Assembly: GCA_031276865.1 (NCBI GenBank)
Contig: JAISMF010000046.1
Span: 1-46,934 of the forward strand
Source of the DNA: Deltaproteobacteria bacterium
GTDB taxonomy: Bacteria; Desulfobacterota; Desulfarculia; Adiutricales; Adiutricaceae
Length of the DNA: 46,934 nt
Direction of reading: 5' to 3'
The position numbers and the translations under genes are program-made. Positions 1 through 7,943 of the stretch are shown here, one piece after another. Under the pieces are notes generated by a model, which saw only the letters and a list, made by a program, of their open reading frames with translations, was not told the origin of the DNA and searched no databases. Position 1 is the first letter of the stretch; each line of letters starts with the position of its first letter.

Positions 1-95
1 ATAAATTAATTAAATATATTTAAGAGTGAATATACAGATATAATTTATAAAATTTATGTTTTTCCCATAAATAATAAGTATTTGCTAGAAATGGT

Positions 96-1073
96 TTACA
101 TCATATTACGGACAAACCCGTCCTGGGGCTTTTCTTTGATGAGGGCGCTCAGGCGCCCTGGTCGGCCGCTTAAAATCCAAAAATTATCAAAATAGGTGTT
201 TTTAAAGAAATTGATGATGGAATATGGATTAAGGACCTTCGTGGGACCTTCCCAGTTGTAGCCGTTATACCAATCTAAAATTTTCGACTTAAGACCTTTT
301 ATATCGACGTTTTCTTTAATTTCACCTTTCGCCGCAAGGGAGGCGAGAACGTCAGGCAGCCTTTCGGAAAATAAGGAATCAAATTCTTCCAAAGTGAAGC
401 CGCAAATTCCGGCGAATTGAGGATTCAGGGATATGTCAATGAGATGGTTCGCTCCAGAGTCCATGGATGTGAGGGCGTATCTTGTTATCCCCGTAACAAA
501 GGTGAAATGGATAAGTGGCGCTACATTTACTTTTTTTAAAGTAGCGAAAAAATCATGAAGAATATCCGCATTGGACTGAGCGATTTCCGGGTGCGCCATA
601 TTTCTGGTGACAGGCGCGTCATACTCGTCAATAAGCACCACAACTTCGGATTTTGACTTTTCACTTAGCGCTTGAATAAGATTTCCAAAATACGTGGCGG
701 GGGTGGCGTCGGTAAGCTCAAGCTCGGCTTTACGCGCTAATGTTTTAAGATCATTATTGATATTAGCCATCAGAATATCAGGAGTACGCGATTCCAAAGA
801 GAGGGAAAAAAAAATAACTGGGTGCTTTTTGAAATCGTAATCCGACGCGTCAATCCAGAGGCCTTTAAATCGTTCGCGGTTCCCTGAAAAAAGTTCTTCC
901 AAAGTATAAAGTAAAAGAGTTTTTCCAAAACGCCTAGGTCGTGATAAAAAATAGTCTTTTTCATTTGCGTTTAGTAAATCATAAATGTATTTGGTTTTAT
1001 CGGCGTATAAAATATTCCGATCTATTATATTCGCGAAAGTCCAAGCGCCAACGGAGAGATTTTTTAGAGCCAT
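96..1073 (-). CDS. AAA-ATPase-like / DUF1703 family protein, C-terminally truncated
   Basis: The protein is about 325 residues and is recognised by its N-terminal ATPase-like half: a P-loop-like segment SRPRRFGKT, a Walker B-like stretch VVVLIDEYDAPV, and the later family block NPYSIINFF. Members of this family are normally around 500-560 residues and end in a PD-(D/E)XK nuclease-like domain. That domain is missing: the frame stops soon after NFWILSGRPGRLSALIKEK, ending in GFVRNMM. The chosen ATG (complement of 1071-1073) has GGAGG nine bases upstream; the frame also continues 24 codons further upstream without a better start. The family is common in gut bacteria and of unknown function. The lost nuclease domain suggests a decayed or recombined copy. 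The final GFVRN tail resembles repeats found at 6.7-7.6 kb. Confidence 0.75.
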   Translation of the reverse strand: MALKNLSVGAWTFANIIDRNILYADKTKYIYDLLNANEKDYFLSRPRRFGKTLLLYTLEELFSGNRERFKGLWIDASDYDFKKHPVIFFSLSLESRTPDILMANINNDLKTLARKAELELTDATPATYFGNLIQALSEKSKSEVVVLIDEYDAPVTRNMAHPEIAQSNADILHDFFATLKKVNVAPLIHFTFVTGITRYALTSMDSGANHLIDISLNPQFAGICGFTLEEFDSLFSERLPDVLASLAAKGEIKENVDIKGLKSKILDWYNGYNWEGPTKVLNPYSIINFFKNTYFDNFWILSGRPGRLSALIKEKPQDGFVRNMM

Positions 1074-2132
1074 TTTCCCGAGCCTCCGTAACGAAAAGTC
1101 ATAGTCATTTTGGATTCGTATCATTCGCCGGCATGAAGCGAACAATTTTCTAATACAAAATAGCGAAACGAATCTTTAAACTTCCTTATTTATAGCACAA
1201 TAAGCTGATTTTTTGCAAGAAGATTTACTGGAATTGAAGGCGATACGGGGCGGTTTCATTTATTTAAAAGCAGGTAGTTGGATAGTAATTTTATATAAAT
1301 ATATGTTAATTTTTTAATTTTTAGTCTTAAATAAAATATTTTTATCATATTTATCTAATTTAAGTCAAGACGTCCCCAATTCAGAACCAGGCGGTTTAAA
1401 CATCATTCTATTTTTGTTCGAGGTATAGCGTTTCCAACGAATGTTTTATATTCCTCCCTAAAGTGTTTACAGCGGAGAGCATTCAGGCGGCCTATCCGCG
1501 CCGCTCTCTATTTTATCATCATATGGATAGCCGGAGGAGTCTCTCAAGCATGAATTGACCACGGAACATCTAGATTTAGGGAAATCTCAAAAAAATCAAT
1601 TTTTCACATAAATTGTTCATGAAAATCCGAGCCTATCAGCCACCAAACGTGCGAAGCGTGCCAGTGTTTTTGACGGCTTAGAGCCTGCGAAAACTGCCCC
1701 GAAAACAACTTAAGCCGACTAATTCGTCCGCGGCGGATTATTTTATTATATAGCGAGGAGCTCCGCCACTTCTTAAGTCCCTCGATCGCCTGTGATTTTT
1801 TAATGTCTCAGTCGTCATCCCTTGTATTTTTCTATGAAAAACTCTCCGGTGGTTTTCACCCGGCGGGGTGAATGCTTTCGGCGCTATTCGTGAGCTTTTT
1901 TCAACGGAGGTTTTTTAAAATCCGGCCTCCGGCGCGTCCGTTTCCGCTTTGGAAAACCTCCGGAGTTTGAAGCTTTCGGGTTATGAAGAAGCCCCTCGGC
2001 GTTTTTCGCCGGGAAGGGAAGCTTTTTTCCCCAAAAGGAGCTTTCTTTCGGAAACTGACGGAACGCTTAAAGGTCCCCGGGCGGGCGCCGGGCTTCTTTC
2101 CGTTGTAAGGCTCTTTCTAATTTTGTCCTTTG
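1074..2132. other. gene-free AT-rich spacer
   Basis: About 1 kb with no convincing gene on either strand. It is AT-rich up to about 1.8 kb and then GC-richer. Short open frames at 1949-2181 overlap one another on opposite strands and have no recognisable product. A minus-strand stretch around 1610-1700 reads as a short broken fragment (SKTLARFARLVADRLGFS then stop), possibly a remnant of an older gene. Confidence 0.5.
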
Positions 2133-2141
2133 TGTTATAAT
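2133..2141 (+). promoter_or_regulatory. candidate extended -10 promoter of the activase gene
   Basis: TGTTATAAT is a perfect TATAAT preceded by TG-N, the extended -10 form that can work without a good -35. I see no good -35 at the usual spacing. Transcription would begin around 2147, at the base of the GC hairpin at 2146-2174, about 100 bases before the coding start. Confidence 0.45.
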
Positions 2142-2145
2142 CCTC

Positions 2146-2178
2146 CCGCGGCCGGCGTTCCACGCCGGCCGCGGTTTT
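2146..2178 (+). terminator. strong GC hairpin with short T run in the activase leader
   Basis: A perfect 12-bp stem (CCGCGGCCGGCG, loop TTCCA, then its complement) is followed by TTTT. It has the shape of a weak intrinsic terminator, but it lies directly after the candidate -10 and before the activase start. It could therefore be a leader attenuator or an mRNA 5'-end stabiliser. There is no plus-strand gene just upstream that needs a terminator. Confidence 0.5.
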
Positions 2179-2248
2179 CAACTTATTTTTTTTCAGGCGT
2201 TCCGCGGCCCGCGGACCGCCTGGCGGGAGCGGGGCGACGGGTTAATTG

Positions 2249-5200
2249 ATGCCGGACGACAAAGAGATATTCCACATAGGGCTCGACATCGGCTCCACCA
2301 CGGTGAAGGTGGCCGTCCTCGACCGCGGCCTCGAGCTTAGATACCAAAGTTACGAACGCCACTTCTCCGATGTGCGGAAGACCATGGTGAAAACCATGCT
2401 CGACTGCCTGAAAGAGTTTCCCGGGGCCTCCTGCACCCTGGCCGTGGCCGGCTCCGGCGGCATCGGGGCGGCGGGGCTTTTGGGGGCGGAATTCGTCCAG
2501 GAGGTGGTGGCCGGGGCCACCGCCGTCCGGCGCTTCCATCCCCGCACCGACGTGGCCATAGAGCTCGGCGGCGAGGACGCCAAGCTCACCTTTTTCGACG
2601 CCGGCATCGATCAGAGGATGAACGAGACCTGCGCCGGCGGCACCGGGGCCTTCATCGACCAGATGTCCTCCTTTTTGGAGACCGACCCCCAGGGATTGAA
2701 CGCCTTAGCGTCCAAGCACGAGACCATCTACCCCATAGCCGCCCGCTGCGGGGTCTTCGCGAAAATCGACATCCTCCCCCTCCTAAACGAGGGCGCCCGC
2801 CGGGAGGATATCGCCGCCTCCATTTTCCAGGCGGTGGTGGACCAAACCGTGGGCGGTCTGGCCTGCGGCCGTAAAATAAGCGGCCGGGTGGCCTTCTTCG
2901 GGGGGCCCCTCTTTTTCCTTCCGGAACTTAGGAAACGTTTCATCGAGACTCTGAAGCTTCTGCCCCACGAGGCCGTCTGCCCGCCGGAGGCCCAACTCTT
3001 CGTGGCCATGGGGGCGGCCCTGGTTTCCGTCGGTCAGACTCCGGCGGACGTTTCCCAGCTGGAGCGAAGGGTCCGGGAGCTGGAGACGAAAGCGGGCGTC
3101 CCGGAAATCCCCCCGCTCCCCCCGCTGTTCGAGACCATGGAGGATCTAAGGGAGTTTCGGGAACGCCACGCCCGGGCCCGCCTCCCCCGGGCCCCCTGGC
3201 CGGAGGAGGGGGAAATCTTCTGCGGCTTGGACGCCGGCTCCACCACCACCAAGCTGGTGGCCCTGGACCGAAAGGGACGCCTCCTCTACTCCCACTACTC
3301 CCACAACCGGGGAAACCCCTTGAAATCGGCCATGAACGCCTTGGCCGGCATGTATCAGGAGGCCCCGGAGGGTGTTCGGGTCACCTATTCCGGGGTGACC
3401 GGCTACGGCGAGGCCCTCATCCAGGCCGCTTTGGGCTTCGACGTCGGCGAGGTGGAGACGGTGGCCCACTACAAGGCGGCCGCGAGCTTCGTCGCGGACG
3501 TCTCCTTTATCGTGGACATAGGCGGCCAGGATATAAAGTGCCTCTCGGTTAAAAACGGCGTCATCGAAAAGCTCATGCTGAACGAGGCCTGCTCCTCGGG
3601 CTGCGGCTCCTTTCTCGAGACCTTCGCCTCGTCTTTGGGCCTGGACGCCGCCGGCTTCGCCCGGGAGGCCCTTTTGGCCCGAAGGCCCGCGGATCTGGGC
3701 AGCCGCTGCACGGTGTTTATGAACTCCAAGGTGAAGCAGGCCCAAAAGGAGGGCGCCTCGGTGGGGGACATTTCCGCCGGCCTCTCGTATAGCGTGGTGC
3801 GCAACGCCCTCTACAAGGTCATCCGCGTGAACCGTCCCGGGGAATTGGGGGAGAGGATAGTGGTCCAGGGCGGCTCATTTTTCAACGACGCCGTTTTACG
3901 ATCCTTCGAGCTCCTGACCGGCCGCGAGGTGACGCGGCCGGACATCGCCGGGCTCATGGGCGCCTTCGGCATGGCCTTGATCGCCCGCGGGGAGTTTTTG
4001 GAGAAGAGGGCCCCCTCCCGGCTTTTGAAAGAGGAGGATCTAAGGAATTTTTCCGTCGTCTCCAAAAACGCCCGCTGCGAAAAGTGCGAAAACCGCTGCC
4101 TGTTGACCGTGAACCGCTTCTCCGACGGCCGCCGCTTCATTTCCGGCAACCGCTGCGAGCGGGGGGCCGCCGCCAAGAGCCCGGCGGCGGATAAAATCGA
4201 CGCCCTGGCCAAAAGGGCCAGGCTGGGGGACATCAGCCCCAGGCTTTCCCGGCTTCCGGTCTTGGGATCCCTCACCGAGGAGAGGGCCGAGGACCTGGAC
4301 GGGCTTCCCAACCTCTTCGACTGGAACTACCGGAGGCTTTTGGACTTCCACAAGCCCCTGCCGGCGGACAGGGCCCGGGCCCGGGCGGGAATCCCCCGGG
4401 TCCTGGGCATGTTCGAGACCTATCCCTTCTGGGCCGCCTTCTTCCGCTCTCTGGGGGTGCGGGCGGAATTGTCGCCGCCTTCCTCGAAGGATCTCTACAA
4501 CTCGGCTCTGGACACCATACCCTCGCAGACGGTCTGCTTTCCGGCCAAGCTGGCCCACGGGCACGTCTTGGCCCTCTTAAAGGAGCGGCCGGACTTCGTC
4601 TTCTTCCCCTGCACCCCTTTGGAGCTTCCGGCGGCGTATAAGACCGCGGACCGCTACAACTGCCCCCTGGTGGGCTCCTACGCCGAGCTCATCCGTTTGA
4701 ATCTGGACGCCATCGGCGACTCCGGCGTCCGATTAGTCTCCCCCTTTTTGGATCTGACGGCGCCCCCGGGAAAGCTCGCGGCCAGGCTGGAGTCCGAGCT
4801 CTCCTTTTTAAGGCTCGCCCGAGGCGAGATCAAGAGCGCTTTGAAGGAGGCGCATCTATCTTACCGGGAGTACCGGGCGGACGTCCGGCGGGCCGGAGAG
4901 AAGGCCCTCGCCTACCTCGAACGCACCGGTAAAAGGGCGGTGGTTTTGGCCGGGCACCCCTACCATCTGGACCCGGGCGTCCACCACGGCATCCCCGACA
5001 TCGTCACCGCGAACGGCCTGGCCGTGCTCTCGGCCGACTCCATCGACCATTTGGCCCCGGCCAGGCTCTCCTTAAGGGTGAGAGACCAGTGGATCCCCCA
5101 TTCCCGGCTCTACCGGGCGGCCGCGGTCGCGGCCGCCCGGGAGAATCTGGAACTGGTGCAGCTGAACTCCTTCGGCTGCGGCCTGGACGCGGTGACGAGC

Positions 5201-6676
5201 GATCAGGTCGCCGAAATAATAAAGGCCGCCGGGAAGGTCTACACCCTTTTAAAGATAGACGAGGGCGCGAACCTGGGCGCGGCCCGCATCCGGGTGCGCT
5301 CCCTGCTGGCCGCGGTGAGGGAACGGCGCCGGGGCCGGCGGTCCAACTCTTCGGACGCGGTCTACGCCTTCGAGCCGGGGAGGGTGCCGAAAAACAGGCT
5401 TCGGGACTTCACCGTCCTGTGCCCCCAGATGTCCCCCATCCACTGGCGCTTCATAAACCCCGCCTTCGCCCCCATGGGCTTGAACGTGAAAATCCTCAAA
5501 AACCTGGAGAGGGAGGCCGTGGAGGAGGGGCTGCGCCACGTGAACAACGACGCCTGCTTTCCGGCCCTGGTCTCCATCGGGCAGATCATCCACGAGATCA
5601 AAAAGGGCGGCTACGATCCGTCGCGGACGGCGGTTTTGATGACCCAGACCGGGGGCGGCTGCCGCGCCTCCAATTACGTGGCCCTCCTGCGCCGGGCGCT
5701 CCCCGACGCCGGGCTTTCCGGCGTGCAGGTCTGGCCCCTGGCCCTTTCCGCCTCGGTGGGGGAGGACGGAGTCAAACCGGACAGGGGGGCCTTCGGCCGC
5801 TTCGCCCAGGGCCTCCTCTACGGGGACATGCTCCAGAGGCTTTTAAACCACGCCTCAGCCTACGAGAAGACCCCGGGGGACGGCCGGGAGCTCTTGGAGA
5901 AGTGGACCCGGTTGGTGGCGCCCGCGGTGGAGAGGGGGGACAGATCCCTTTTCCGGCCGCACGTTTTAAGCATGACGGACGACTTCGCGTCCCTGGGGCT
6001 CCATCCCCCGGACAAGCCCAAGGTGGGGGTGGTGGGGGAGATCCTCATAAACTTCCACCCCGAGGCCAACAACCGGGCGGTGGAAGTGATCGAGGAGGAG
6101 GGGGGCGAGGCCATTCTCCCCGAGCTCACCGATTTCTTCCTCTACTGCTTCTACGACGACGTCTTCCGCGCCGACAAGATGAACGGCGCCAGGCTGAAAA
6201 AGTGGCTGGGCCTCTGGTTTATCCGGATGGTGGAGAATTTTCGGAAACCCATGCGCGACGCCCTGGCCCGGCACCCCCGTTTCGGGCATTTGAACTACTT
6301 CTCCGAACTCAAAAGCGCCGGAGAAAAGCTGGTCTCCTTGGGCAACCAGAGCGGGGAGGGCTGGTACCTCGCGGCCGACATGTGCCTCATGCTGGAAAAG
6401 GGGGTGGGGAACATCCTCTGCCTGCAGCCCTTCGGCTGCCTCCCCAACCACATTACCGGCAAAGGCGTGGTGAAGGAGTTGAAGAAACGCTATCCGGGAG
6501 CCAATCTCGCGGCCGTGGACTACGATCCGGGGGCGAGCGAGGTGAACCAGCTGAACCGCATCAAGCTCCTTATGAGCGTGGCCCGCAGCCGCCCGCCGGA
6601 GGAGGGGTTTTCCGTCCTGGCTCCGGCCGCCTCTCATCCATCCGCGGAGGGCCGTGAAGACGGGCGGGCGGGTTAG
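2249..6676 (+). CDS. 2-hydroxyacyl-CoA dehydratase activase-type fusion protein (BadF/BadG/BcrA/BcrD ATPase x2 + DUF2229)
   Basis: A protein of about 1475 residues. Two ASKHA-fold activase modules are visible. The first starts HIGLDIGSTTVKV (residues ~10-22) with cluster-binding ETCAGGTGAF near residue 128. The second starts GLDAGSTTTKLV (~327) with EACSSGCGSF near residue 447. A cysteine cluster CEKCENRC follows near residue 612, and then a long DUF2229/CoA-dehydratase-related C-terminal half with further conserved cysteines (e.g. NNDACFPAL, GGGCRASNY, QPFGCLPNHITGK). Known family members hydrolyse ATP to push an electron into 2-hydroxyacyl-CoA dehydratases; the giant fused forms are uncharacterised. 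No dehydratase subunit genes are adjacent. A TTG precedes the ATG by one codon; I prefer the ATG. The Shine-Dalgarno is poor. Presence of this family indicates an anaerobe. Confidence 0.85.
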   Translation: MPDDKEIFHIGLDIGSTTVKVAVLDRGLELRYQSYERHFSDVRKTMVKTMLDCLKEFPGASCTLAVAGSGGIGAAGLLGAEFVQEVVAGATAVRRFHPRTDVAIELGGEDAKLTFFDAGIDQRMNETCAGGTGAFIDQMSSFLETDPQGLNALASKHETIYPIAARCGVFAKIDILPLLNEGARREDIAASIFQAVVDQTVGGLACGRKISGRVAFFGGPLFFLPELRKRFIETLKLLPHEAVCPPEAQLFVAMGAALVSVGQTPADVSQLERRVRELETKAGVPEIPPLPPLFETMEDLREFRERHARARLPRAPWPEEGEIFCGLDAGSTTTKLVALDRKGRLLYSHYSHNRGNPLKSAMNALAGMYQEAPEGVRVTYSGVTGYGEALIQAALGFDVGEVETVAHYKAAASFVADVSFIVDIGGQDIKCLSVKNGVIEKLMLNEACSSGCGSFLETFASSLGLDAAGFAREALLARRPADLGSRCTVFMNSKVKQAQKEGASVGDISAGLSYSVVRNALYKVIRVNRPGELGERIVVQGGSFFNDAVLRSFELLTGREVTRPDIAGLMGAFGMALIARGEFLEKRAPSRLLKEEDLRNFSVVSKNARCEKCENRCLLTVNRFSDGRRFISGNRCERGAAAKSPAADKIDALAKRARLGDISPRLSRLPVLGSLTEERAEDLDGLPNLFDWNYRRLLDFHKPLPADRARARAGIPRVLGMFETYPFWAAFFRSLGVRAELSPPSSKDLYNSALDTIPSQTVCFPAKLAHGHVLALLKERPDFVFFPCTPLELPAAYKTADRYNCPLVGSYAELIRLNLDAIGDSGVRLVSPFLDLTAPPGKLAARLESELSFLRLARGEIKSALKEAHLSYREYRADVRRAGEKALAYLERTGKRAVVLAGHPYHLDPGVHHGIPDIVTANGLAVLSADSIDHLAPARLSLRVRDQWIPHSRLYRAAAVAAARENLELVQLNSFGCGLDAVTSDQVAEIIKAAGKVYTLLKIDEGANLGAARIRVRSLLAAVRERRRGRRSNSSDAVYAFEPGRVPKNRLRDFTVLCPQMSPIHWRFINPAFAPMGLNVKILKNLEREAVEEGLRHVNNDACFPALVSIGQIIHEIKKGGYDPSRTAVLMTQTGGGCRASNYVALLRRALPDAGLSGVQVWPLALSASVGEDGVKPDRGAFGRFAQGLLYGDMLQRLLNHASAYEKTPGDGRELLEKWTRLVAPAVERGDRSLFRPHVLSMTDDFASLGLHPPDKPKVGVVGEILINFHPEANNRAVEVIEEEGGEAILPELTDFFLYCFYDDVFRADKMNGARLKKWLGLWFIRMVENFRKPMRDALARHPRFGHLNYFSELKSAGEKLVSLGNQSGEGWYLAADMCLMLEKGVGNILCLQPFGCLPNHITGKGVVKELKKRYPGANLAAVDYDPGASEVNQLNRIKLLMSVARSRPPEEGFSVLAPAASHPSAEGREDGRAG

Positions 6677-6758
6677 ATGAAAAAACACCGGTCGAAGTAA
6701 AACCGGTTCGTCCGCGACGCGACGTGGGATAATTTACGCGATGTCTTGTCGTTTAAAA

Positions 6759-6832
6759 ATTGAATAAATTTTTTGATATCGCATGATTCCGTTTATATGT
6801 TAATTTTAATCTTTAGATCGTGTTTATTCAAT
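6759..6832. repeat. short MITE-like insertion with terminal inverted repeats
   Basis: The 74 bp run from ATTGAATAAA (6759-6768) to TTTATTCAAT (6823-6832), which are perfect 10-bp inverted ends around an AT-rich core. It sits between the FVRD block and the QVLSY block of the left arm, where the matching right arm has only about 12 bases. This suggests a small insertion in the left copy. A target duplication is not obvious. Confidence 0.35.
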
Positions 6833-7112
6833 ATTTAGGCTCGCGCGCGATATAGCTTAAAACTTGAATTTTAATATTGTATTTTTTCCACGACGTCATA
6901 TCGCGGACAAACCCGTTCAGGTTGAGCCCGAGCGCGCTTATGATATCCGTTTCAGAGGCGGGGACGCCGAGTTCTCCGGAAACTTCCCCGGCGTTCCTCC
7001 GCGGGGACTCCTTCGACCTCTCCCCGTCGCTTTCCATCAGGAAGATCCATTCCGGACGGAAAATGAAGAGCGAGAAATCACGCGCGCCCGGCTTCCCGGC
7101 CGGAACTCCCAA
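6828..7112 (-). pseudogene. unrecognised ORF, probably a gene 3' remnant ending in the FVRD tail
   Basis: An open frame of about 94 codons. Its last third (GLNLNGFVRDMTSWKKYNIK...) shares the LN(A/G)FVRD motif with other copies in this region. The N-terminal part matches no family I know. No clear ribosome site is visible, and the frame lies inside a repeat-rich mosaic, so I take it as a remnant and not an intact gene. Confidence 0.3.
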
Positions 7113-7142
7113 CCGGTGGTTCGCTGTTGGATGAACCAGCGC

Positions 7143-7409
7143 TTAAGGCTTGAAATTTAAAAAAGCGTTCAGAACCGCGAAACCATAGCCGAAACGTTCG
7201 CGGGTGTTTTCACTCCCACCAAACGGAGTGGTTCCCGTTACCATTGAAAGGAACTCGTCTGGCGGGATCTCCATGATGATCATGTCCGCCAGGCGGCTCT
7301 CCGCGCGCTTGCCCGTGAAATCGCATCGTATCGATAAGATTGCGTCATGCATCTCATCGGATCTCGCTTCAAGTTTATTCGTTTCAGGATGGTCGGCCGC
7401 CATTATCAC
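7143..7409 (-). pseudogene. unrecognised 88-residue ORF in the repeat mosaic
   Basis: The predicted product begins MIMAADHPETNKLEARSDEMHD and continues as an acidic, soluble sequence ending LNAFLNFKP. The frame stays open a further 12 codons upstream (LFFRYSTAGVIM). Residue composition looks protein-like (balanced charge, no low complexity), so it may be the C-terminal part of a real protein. I do not recognise a family. The 3' end contains TTAAATTTCAAG, also present in the inverted repeats on either side. Confidence 0.35.
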
Positions 7410-7603
7410 TCCGGCGGTTGAATATCTGAAAAAAAGTCATGCGTTCCAGGAAACCTCTTCCCTTTGCCTTTCTAATTTTTATCCGCAAGGGTAATGTTAA
7501 ATTTCAAGTTTTAACCTATGTCACGCGGAAGACTAAATGTTCAGTCAATACTACATCGCGTAAATTATCCCACGTCGCGTCGCGGACAAACGCGTTCAGG
7601 ATA

Positions 7604-7700
7604 AAAACTCCGGCCGGAGCAAAATAACTTTGAAGAAAAAACCCGGACGGAGTAAAAAATTTTGGAGAAAAAACTCGGACGAAGAAAAAACGTTTGGCGG
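7604..7700. repeat. three imperfect tandem repeats of about 32-33 bp
   Basis: Three units share the pattern A-run, CYCGGMCGGAG, A-run, CTTTGRAG, starting near 7604, 7636 and 7668. The array is purine-rich on the plus strand and ends at the terminator hairpin of the small membrane protein gene. Confidence 0.5.
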
Positions 7701-7729
7701 AAAAAGATGAGCGCCGGGGCGCTCATCTT
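7701..7729 (-). terminator. intrinsic terminator of the small membrane protein gene
   Basis: A 12-bp perfect stem with core GATGAGCGCC/GGCGCTCATC (7706-7715 with 7718-7727) and a 2-base apex. On the minus strand it is followed by TTTTT. It lies 44 bases beyond the stop codon of the minus-strand ORF at 7773-7943. Confidence 0.7.
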
Positions 7730-7772
7730 CTTTCGCCGCCGGAAAAAAAGAGGCCTCGCCAAGTTGGGTGCG

Positions 7773-7943
7773 TCAGCCGAAAATTAGGTGGAAGAGCTTG
7801 ATGACGAGCCAGATCGGCCAGAGGATCGCCCACAGGAGACCGGCGCTGGTTAGAAAATAGACGAGCACGGCGATCACGACGTAGGGGAGACTGAAGAAGA
7901 AGCCGAGATTTATCCGGCCTTCTCTGAGTTTGAGAAAAGACAT
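7773..7943 (-). CDS. small (56-residue) hydrophobic membrane protein
   Basis: The short ORF starts ATG with AGAGGTG eight bases upstream and ends in TGA followed by a strong intrinsic terminator. The product has a basic N-terminus (MSFLKLREGRINLG) and then one long or two closely packed hydrophobic stretches (FFFSLPYVVIAVLVYFL and LLWAILWPIWLVIKLF) with Trp-rich second half. The positive N-terminus suggests an N-in start, with a hairpin or single span. The combination of ribosome site, uniform composition and dedicated terminator supports a real gene. I do not recognise a family and give no function. Confidence 0.6.
   Translation of the reverse strand: MSFLKLREGRINLGFFFSLPYVVIAVLVYFLTSAGLLWAILWPIWLVIKLFHLIFG

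Larger units (their letters stand above)
6710..7587. repeat. segment bounded by perfect 35-bp inverted repeats, with further internal inverted copies
   Basis: The 35 bases at 6710-6744 recur as a perfect reverse complement at 7553-7587. Read as protein, both encode FVRDATWDNLRDV. Inside them, 6831-6880 (minus) and 7491-7540 (plus) form a second inverted pair, 39 of 50 bases identical, encoding KIQVLSYIAREPK and KFQVLTYVTRKTK. A third related but shorter FVRD-encoding block, with the same CGCGGACAAAC core, lies at about 6896-6925 on the minus strand. The arrangement looks like a mosaic of recombined gene 3' ends or a decayed mobile segment. I do not recognise the family. Confidence 0.6.

Noticed and set aside
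5089..6657. 522-codon plus-strand open frame inside the activase gene
   Set aside because: It is a shifted frame of a GC-rich gene with Gly/Arg/Pro-rich composition and no motifs; the activase frame has clear family blocks throughout.
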